From contig NC_018515.1 in NCBI RefSeq assembly GCF_000231385.2, forward strand, positions 4,732,501 through 4,796,500: a DNA stretch of 64,000 nt, given 5' to 3'. Source of the stretch: Desulfosporosinus meridiei DSM 13257 (lineage in GTDB: Bacteria > Bacillota > Desulfitobacteriia > Desulfitobacteriales > Desulfitobacteriaceae). Positions within the stretch are counted from its first letter, which is position 1, and the number at the start of each line of letters is the position of its first letter. A model generated the notes under the pieces. That model had not been told where the DNA came from and ran no database searches. It saw only the letters and a program-made list of their open reading frames with translations. This document shows positions 58,327 through 64,000 of this stretch, one piece after another. Made by a program: the position numbers and the translations under genes.

Positions 58327-58698
58327 TTAAGCCTTAATTAATATCTCTCTTACCCGTTCTCTCAATTCAAATAAATCAAAAGGCTTGCCCAGATAATGGA
58401 GAATTCCAAGTTCCTTAGCTTGCTCCATATTTTGAGCATCGCCATAGGCTGTCATCATAATCACGCCGACTTGAAGGTCTAAAGAACGAATTTGCCTTAA
58501 AGTTTCAATCCCGTTCATCCCCGGCATCTTCATGTCCATTAAAATAAGATTAGGCTTAAATGATTTCAATAATTCAACAGCCTCTTCTCCATTCGCAGCC
58601 ATCTCAACCTCGTGCTGATCCTCTCGGAAGGTCTCAAAGAGTAGGCGACGCACACCAAGTTGGTCATCTACTACAAGAATCTTAGCCACTCCCCACAT
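58327..58698 (-). CDS. spo0F: Spo0F-like single-domain response regulator
   Basis: A 123-aa receiver domain without an output domain. The acidic pair is Asp11/Asp12, the phosphorylated aspartate is Asp55 (LILMDMKMPG), Thr in MMTAYG and Lys in YLGKPFD complete the active site. In Bacillus, Spo0F sits between pyrG and fba and passes phosphate to Spo0B; many Peptococcaceae phosphorylate Spo0A directly, so the role here may differ. The start could be ATG 58698 (AAAGGA upstream) or GTG 58689. Confidence 0.9.
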   Translation of the reverse strand: MWGVAKILVVDDQLGVRRLLFETFREDQHEVEMAANGEEAVELLKSFKPNLILMDMKMPGMNGIETLRQIRSLDLQVGVIMMTAYGDAQNMEQAKELGILHYLGKPFDLFELRERVREILIKA

Positions 58699-58716
58699 CC
58701 CTTTCCTTTATGAAAT

Positions 58717-59904
58717 CTAACGTGAATATTCTGTATTTGTGGTTGAAAGTCCTTCTTCAATAGTTCTTTCTGACAAAATTCGTCCGCCTTGTTTATATTT
58801 TCTATGTATCCGTGGATTCGCTAATGTCCTTCGCAATGGGATTCTAACCTCATCTCCTAACGTACAATCTTGCATTCCAACGTCAAGTACTGTAAGCTGC
58901 ATTCCGATTTTCCCGGCAACACGAACAGTCCGTCCCCCTAATTCTACTCGTTCTTGACCAAGAAAAATACCTATTAAGGCAGCAAAATTTTTTATGACTA
59001 TTTTTATAAAATCCACCCATCCTTGCGGAACAAAATGAGGGGCCACTCCTAGGCCATCAGCATATCCTACCGGTATTACCGCCAGCTGAGTAACTGACTT
59101 AGTACGATAAATACTTTGATACCCTACATATGTCCCTTTTGGAACTTGGCGCAAGTGAACAATTCGGCTCTTAGCAATCCAAGGGTCTTCTAATGATAAT
59201 TTCCCACTAAAGCCCGGCCCCGGGTAATGACCAATTAGGAGGGTACCAATGCGCACAAAGTCAAGGTGCCACTCAGGATAATCCAGATAAGCAGCACTGT
59301 TACAAACATGTTTCCATTCAGGATCAATACCTAATTCCTCCAAGCGAGTAATTAAGGCTTTAAACGTTGCATATTGTTCCGAAGTATAGCGTTTATCCCT
59401 CTGGGCAGCCCGAGCAAAATGAGTATATACTCCCCTGACCTTTAAACGATCAGCATTCCCTAGTAATTTAGATAGTTCACCAAGCTCGGCCGACCGAAAG
59501 CCGGTTCTGCCCATACCTGTTTCCAGTTTTAGCTGTACATGGACATCCTGATGCAAGCCGAGACAGACCTCATTCAGTTTCGGAATGAGTGATAACTCTG
59601 TGATCGTTAATTGTAATTGTGATTTAATGGCCTCCGGCCATTCTTCTTGGGTGGTTGGCCCAAGCACTAAGATGAGTCCCTTTATCCCACTTTTACGTAA
59701 GATTAGACCCTCTTCAACCTTGGTAACCGCAAAAGCCTCACATCCTGCTTGCTCTAAGGCAAGTGCTACTTGAACCGCACCTAACCCATAGGCATCAGCC
59801 TTTACAACTGCCATACATCTTGCTTTAGGATGGAGGCGCTTAATTATTTCTTGATAATTATTTACTATGGCATCCAAGTCCACTTCGATCCATGTTCCAG
59901 ACAT
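58717..59904 (-). CDS. alr: Alanine racemase (PLP enzyme)
   Basis: A 395-aa fold-III PLP enzyme that makes D-alanine for peptidoglycan. The PLP lysine is Lys35 (VVKADAYGLG), the second catalytic tyrosine is in VGYQSIYRT and the carboxylate-binding Arg is in FVRIG. An oddity: the MD pair common before the C-terminus is MQ here (KIGMQLTVLDV), and the C-terminal 30 residues (IHRKYKQGGRILSERT) form an extension. ATG 59904 follows GGAGGAGATGACACC. It lies 4 nt after the FemX-like gene. Confidence 0.9.
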   Translation of the reverse strand: MSGTWIEVDLDAIVNNYQEIIKRLHPKARCMAVVKADAYGLGAVQVALALEQAGCEAFAVTKVEEGLILRKSGIKGLILVLGPTTQEEWPEAIKSQLQLTITELSLIPKLNEVCLGLHQDVHVQLKLETGMGRTGFRSAELGELSKLLGNADRLKVRGVYTHFARAAQRDKRYTSEQYATFKALITRLEELGIDPEWKHVCNSAAYLDYPEWHLDFVRIGTLLIGHYPGPGFSGKLSLEDPWIAKSRIVHLRQVPKGTYVGYQSIYRTKSVTQLAVIPVGYADGLGVAPHFVPQGWVDFIKIVIKNFAALIGIFLGQERVELGGRTVRVAGKIGMQLTVLDVGMQDCTLGDEVRIPLRRTLANPRIHRKYKQGGRILSERTIEEGLSTTNTEYSR

Positions 59905-59908
59905 GGTG

Positions 59909-60991
59909 TCATCTCCTCCGCACTCGCCGTAATTTAGCGATTACTCCCTTTAAAACATCGGAATAAAGCGGTTCCAAATGATTCCAGAGGAAATACGTAA
60001 TAGGCCTGTACACCAAATCCCATTCTCCGATGAATTCTGTATACTCGCCATTAAACCCCTTCTTAAAGCGATAAAGGCCATAAAGGGGATTCTCTTCCGT
60101 CAAATGCCCGGGCACCCCTCGAAAATCATACAGGGTGCATCCTAGTGACTTAGCCCAACGTATCATTTCCCATTGAATTAGGTAGTTAGGCATAACATTG
60201 CGATGAGCATTAGAGGAAGCCCCATATATATACCAAGCTTTATTTCCAATGACAAAGGCCAATGTGCCGGAAATAATATTTCCCTCATACTCAGCAATAA
60301 ATAATTCTCCTAACCCCACAGGAACCAGCGAGTCATAGAGATCTTCAAAATAAGAATAAGCTCGTACTAAAAAGCGGTCACGTTCAGTAGTCTCTTTGAG
60401 AACACGATAGAACTCCGGCAAATCCTCACGAGTTCCTTTGCGGATTTGAACCCCTTTCTTCTGGGCCAAACGAATATTATACCGGGTTTTTTGCTGCATA
60501 TTATTAAGAAGAGTCTGCTCGTCCGGGGAAATATCTAAGCGAAACACATACTTAGGCTGAACTCCTTCAAAACCCTTCCCACTCTCAGCCGACTTAAAAC
60601 CTCTGGATATTAAGTACTGTTCTAACTCTTTTTCTGAAGATGGCAAATCAGGATCGACCTTTAAGAAAATCGCGCCGCGTTTTTTAGCTAGCTTTTTAAT
60701 CTCAGCTAAAACCAAATCAAACAACTCAGTATTCTTCCAATCCACCACCGGACCTCTGGAAGCATAAAAAATAGGAATTCCCACCACGGGGATCTTTCTT
60801 TCAAGTATTGAGATTGCTGCCACAATTTCTTGGTTCTTTTCAATAATTAATCGCCAAGGAAGCCATCCCGTCCTGCTTTTGATTTCCCCCCACTCCCAAG
60901 TTTGAAGCACATGTCCTTTGGGGTGTTTTGCCAAAAACTCATTAAAGCGTGTATGCTCACTTTTATCGATCCACCTAGCAATATAGGTCAT
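59909..60991 (-). CDS. FemX-like peptidoglycan-bridge aminoacyltransferase
   Basis: A 360-aa FemABX protein with two GNAT-like halves. Such enzymes add an amino acid from a charged tRNA to lipid II. Typical stretches are VLQTWEWGEIKSRTGW, YASRGPVVDW, NMQQKTRYNIRLAQKKGV and YDFRGVPGHLTEENPLYGLYRFKKGF. The start proposed is ATG 60991 (MTYIARWIDK); an ATG 12 codons earlier (61027) also has a ribosome site, so the N-terminus is open. Lying directly before alr, it points to a cell-wall precursor function. The amino acid added is unknown. Confidence 0.9.
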   Translation of the reverse strand: MTYIARWIDKSEHTRFNEFLAKHPKGHVLQTWEWGEIKSRTGWLPWRLIIEKNQEIVAAISILERKIPVVGIPIFYASRGPVVDWKNTELFDLVLAEIKKLAKKRGAIFLKVDPDLPSSEKELEQYLISRGFKSAESGKGFEGVQPKYVFRLDISPDEQTLLNNMQQKTRYNIRLAQKKGVQIRKGTREDLPEFYRVLKETTERDRFLVRAYSYFEDLYDSLVPVGLGELFIAEYEGNIISGTLAFVIGNKAWYIYGASSNAHRNVMPNYLIQWEMIRWAKSLGCTLYDFRGVPGHLTEENPLYGLYRFKKGFNGEYTEFIGEWDLVYRPITYFLWNHLEPLYSDVLKGVIAKLRRVRRR

Positions 60992-61065
60992 CGGTTCAAT
61001 CCCCTTTCCTCTAACCATTCTTCCCATGGTTCGATTCCTCTAATCAATTCATTCTGCCTTATTAT

Positions 61066-61169
61066 ACAGGAAGAGTCCATACCATACCCTCTTAAAAGGG
61101 GTTAGCAGAACTCTTCCTGTCGGGGTTCGAAGCGAGAAGCGCGAGGTTCTCAATAATGAACCTCGCGCT
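61066..61169. repeat. Two hairpins in the pyrG-femX gap
   Basis: Outer arms ACAGGAAGAGT (61066-61076) and ACTCTTCCTGT (61110-61120) form one structure. A second perfect 12-bp stem is AGCGCGAGGTTC (61138-61149) with GAACCTCGCGCT (61158-61169). Neither has a T run; they may slow or stop the pyrG transcript. Confidence 0.6.
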
Positions 61170-61221
61170 AGTTCGCAAGCCATAACCTCCTAGGCTGGCA
61201 GCTTTGTGCCTCAAGCAACAA

Positions 61222-62835
<1,614 letters not shown>

Positions 62836-62866
62836 TCAGAGCTTAAATATTGGGCCAAAACACATA

Positions 62867-62895
62867 AATAAAGCTAGTTTCGCACTAGCTTTATT
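62867..62895 (-). promoter_or_regulatory. Leader hairpin upstream of pyrG (possible attenuator)
   Basis: Perfect 12-bp stem AATAAAGCTAGT/ACTAGCTTTATT with a 5-nt loop, then TATGTGTTTTGG in the direction of pyrG. It stands about 50 nt before the start codon, where Bacillus pyrG has its attenuator, but the stem is not C-rich as the known reiterative-G mechanism needs. Confidence 0.5.
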
Positions 62896-62981
62896 CTACC
62901 AGTCAAATTGACTATGTTTATTTTGCATAAGTAGTCCAGCTATTCCCGATCAAGAATATTATCCTTACCCTTATTTTAGCT

Positions 62982-63026
62982 ACACTTCTAAAGGATGTCA
63001 AGGTGACTTGCATCCTTTAGAAGTGT
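62982..63026 (-). terminator. Stable hairpin downstream of rpoE
   Basis: Perfect 16-bp stem (ACACTTCTAAAGGATG with CATCCTTTAGAAGTGT), 13-nt loop, beginning 17 nt after the rpoE stop. The minus-strand tail (AGCTAAAATAAG) lacks a T run; the plus-strand side is richer in T. Confidence 0.6.
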
Positions 63027-63042
63027 CTTTATTATAATCTGA

Positions 63043-63450
63043 CTACCACTTTTCTCCACGTTGACCTTCATCCGCTTCATCAAAAACTTCATCCGTTTCG
63101 GAAATATCCTCGTCCAAGGATTCATCCTCTAAATCCTCCGAATCAGATTTATCATCTTCATCCAAAGAACCCTTGTTTATCAGAGTTACCGCCGGTGCCC
63201 GACGCGAGGTTTTTGCAGGCTCCCAAACCTTTAATCCCCATTCGCCCTTTCCGAGGAATGTAAATCTTGTGTCTAGATTAATCTGGGTGAGCGCCGCAGC
63301 TACCCGTATAGCCTCTGGAGAAATTCCTAAACGTTGAAGCACTACTTCGATTAGATTTTGATAATGCATCGGATTACCCTGGGTTTTCAGAACCTCATAT
63401 GCAATATCTGCTTCCGTTGGTTTGTCTTTTCTACTTAAAGAGTGGGTCAA
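63043..63450 (-). CDS. rpoE: RNA polymerase delta subunit
   Basis: A 135-aa Firmicute RNA polymerase subunit: a folded HARE-HTH domain (about 10-80, TEADIAYEVLKTQGNPMHYQNL) and a strongly acidic disordered tail (about 93-130, rich in Asp, Glu and Ser) that displaces nucleic acid and helps recycling. The start is TTG 63450 with GGTGGAG 5 nt upstream. It lies between argS and pyrG, the usual place. Confidence 0.94.
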   Translation of the reverse strand: MTHSLSRKDKPTEADIAYEVLKTQGNPMHYQNLIEVVLQRLGISPEAIRVAAALTQINLDTRFTFLGKGEWGLKVWEPAKTSRRAPAVTLINKGSLDEDDKSDSEDLEDESLDEDISETDEVFDEADEGQRGEKW

Positions 63451-63542
63451 AAAACTCCACCGCCCTTCGTCGTTTTGAATATCACTATATTCGGCCCACC
63501 CCTAAATATTTCCTGCTAATCCCTGATCTAAACATTATAAAT

Positions 63543-64000
63543 TTACATTCTTTCTGGGGCTGATACGCCTAGTATATTTAATACATTACCTACAATTTGC
63601 TTTACAGCTCTAACCAAGCTCAAACGTGCTCTTCGCAAAGCTTCATCTTCAACAAGTACACGCTGACTATTATAAAAAGTATGAAAGAGTCCTGCTAAAT
63701 CAAGGACATAACGGGCAAGTCTATGGGGTTCCATTAAACGTGCCGCGACGATGATTTCACTTGGGTAATCCGCCATCTTTTTCAGCAATTCCCGTTCCTC
63801 AGTGCTGTTTAAGCACAAAAGTTCCTCTTCTGTAGGAGGAATATTCAAGGTGCCTAACTCCTCAGCTTGGCGCAAAATACTGCATAGGCGGGCAAATGCA
63901 TACTGAACATAATAAACCGGGTTATCCGATGACTGTGATTTAGCTAGATCCATATCAAACTCCACGGTAGAATCAGGATCCCTTAGAATAAAGAAAAACC
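63543..64000 (-). CDS. argS: Arginyl-tRNA synthetase (3' end only; runs off the right edge)
   Basis: The C-terminal 151 or so codons are visible. They comprise the DALR-type anticodon-binding domain (QYAFARLCSILRQAEE, then LARYVLDLAGLFHTFYNSQRVL and the end GVSAPERM), preceded by catalytic-domain sequence (FDMDLAKSQSSDNPVYYVQYA). The frame is open to the window edge, so the 5' part lies outside. argS-rpoE-pyrG is a conserved Firmicute order. Confidence 0.95.
   Translation of the reverse strand, partial: FFFILRDPDSTVEFDMDLAKSQSSDNPVYYVQYAFARLCSILRQAEELGTLNIPPTEEELLCLNSTEERELLKKMADYPSEIIVAARLMEPHRLARYVLDLAGLFHTFYNSQRVLVEDEALRRARLSLVRAVKQIVGNVLNILGVSAPERM

Noticed and set aside
62860-62900. Classical CTP-dependent reiterative-G attenuator of pyrG
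   Set aside because: The hairpin is there, but no GGGC-type start and no C-rich 5' arm can be seen, so the known mechanism is not supported.

Overview
This window is chromosomal backbone of an endospore-forming, low-GC Gram-positive bacterium. Gene order and protein sequences look most like the Peptococcaceae (Desulfosporosinus/Desulfitobacterium type). The sporulation genes (spoIIID, spoIIQ, spoIID, a Spo0F-like regulator), a long-form hibernation factor, the RNA polymerase delta subunit, ComFA/ComFC and TTG/GTG starts behind strong AGGAGG sites all fit. The genus is an inference. Almost every gene lies on the minus strand; the HDOD gene (4542) and one glycosyltransferase (27071) are the exceptions. 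I see no tRNA, rRNA, CRISPR array, prophage or intact insertion sequence.

Layout. (1) 1-10.8 kb: start of uvrA, then uvrB, an orphan substrate-binding lipoprotein, an HDOD protein, a P-loop ATPase, and a cell-envelope group of S41 protease, M23 peptidase, ftsX and ftsE. (2) 11-17.6 kb: split transketolase, prfB with its programmed frameshift, secA, hpf and a cold-shock gene. (3) 17.6-21.7 kb: a GC-rich 180-bp palindrome, a polar amino-acid ABC transporter, a cluster of DnaA-box-like sites and a small zinc-ribbon protein. (4) 21.7-31.1 kb: comFC-comFA, an O-antigen-ligase-type membrane protein, fabZ, a GT4 glycosyltransferase, sigI-rsgI and a TagA/WecG transferase. (5) 31.1-36.8 kb: the conserved mbl-spoIIID-spoIIQ-spoIID-murA-ywmB block, with readable candidate sigma-F and sigma-E promoters. 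(6) 36.9-44 kb: the complete F-type ATP synthase operon atpZ-I-B-E-F-H-A-G-D-C. (7) 44-54.7 kb: wecB, comEB, upp, glyA, ywlG, rpiB, ywlE, mntP, tsaC, prmC, prfA, DUF1385 gene, rpmE. (8) 54.8-64 kb: glpX, fsa, fba, an unrecognised zinc-ribbon gene, the Spo0F-like gene, alr, a FemX-like gene, pyrG, rpoE and the 3' end of argS.

The genes are mostly housekeeping: nucleotide repair, translation termination, secretion, ATP synthesis, central sugar phosphates, pyrimidine salvage and CTP synthesis, peptidoglycan precursors and cell shape, plus the engulfment stage of sporulation. No obvious new multi-gene defence or mobile system is visible. The least explained material is non-coding: the 17.9 kb palindrome, tandem DnaA boxes, 7-bp-periodic TCGAA repeats and hairpins between atpE and atpF. 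Among proteins, the least explained are the zinc-ribbon protein overlapping fba, the orphan lipoprotein, and a SpoIIQ that keeps its zinc ligands but lacks both catalytic histidines.

Many starts were moved from the longest open frame to the codon best supported by a ribosome-binding site; the reason is given in each entry.
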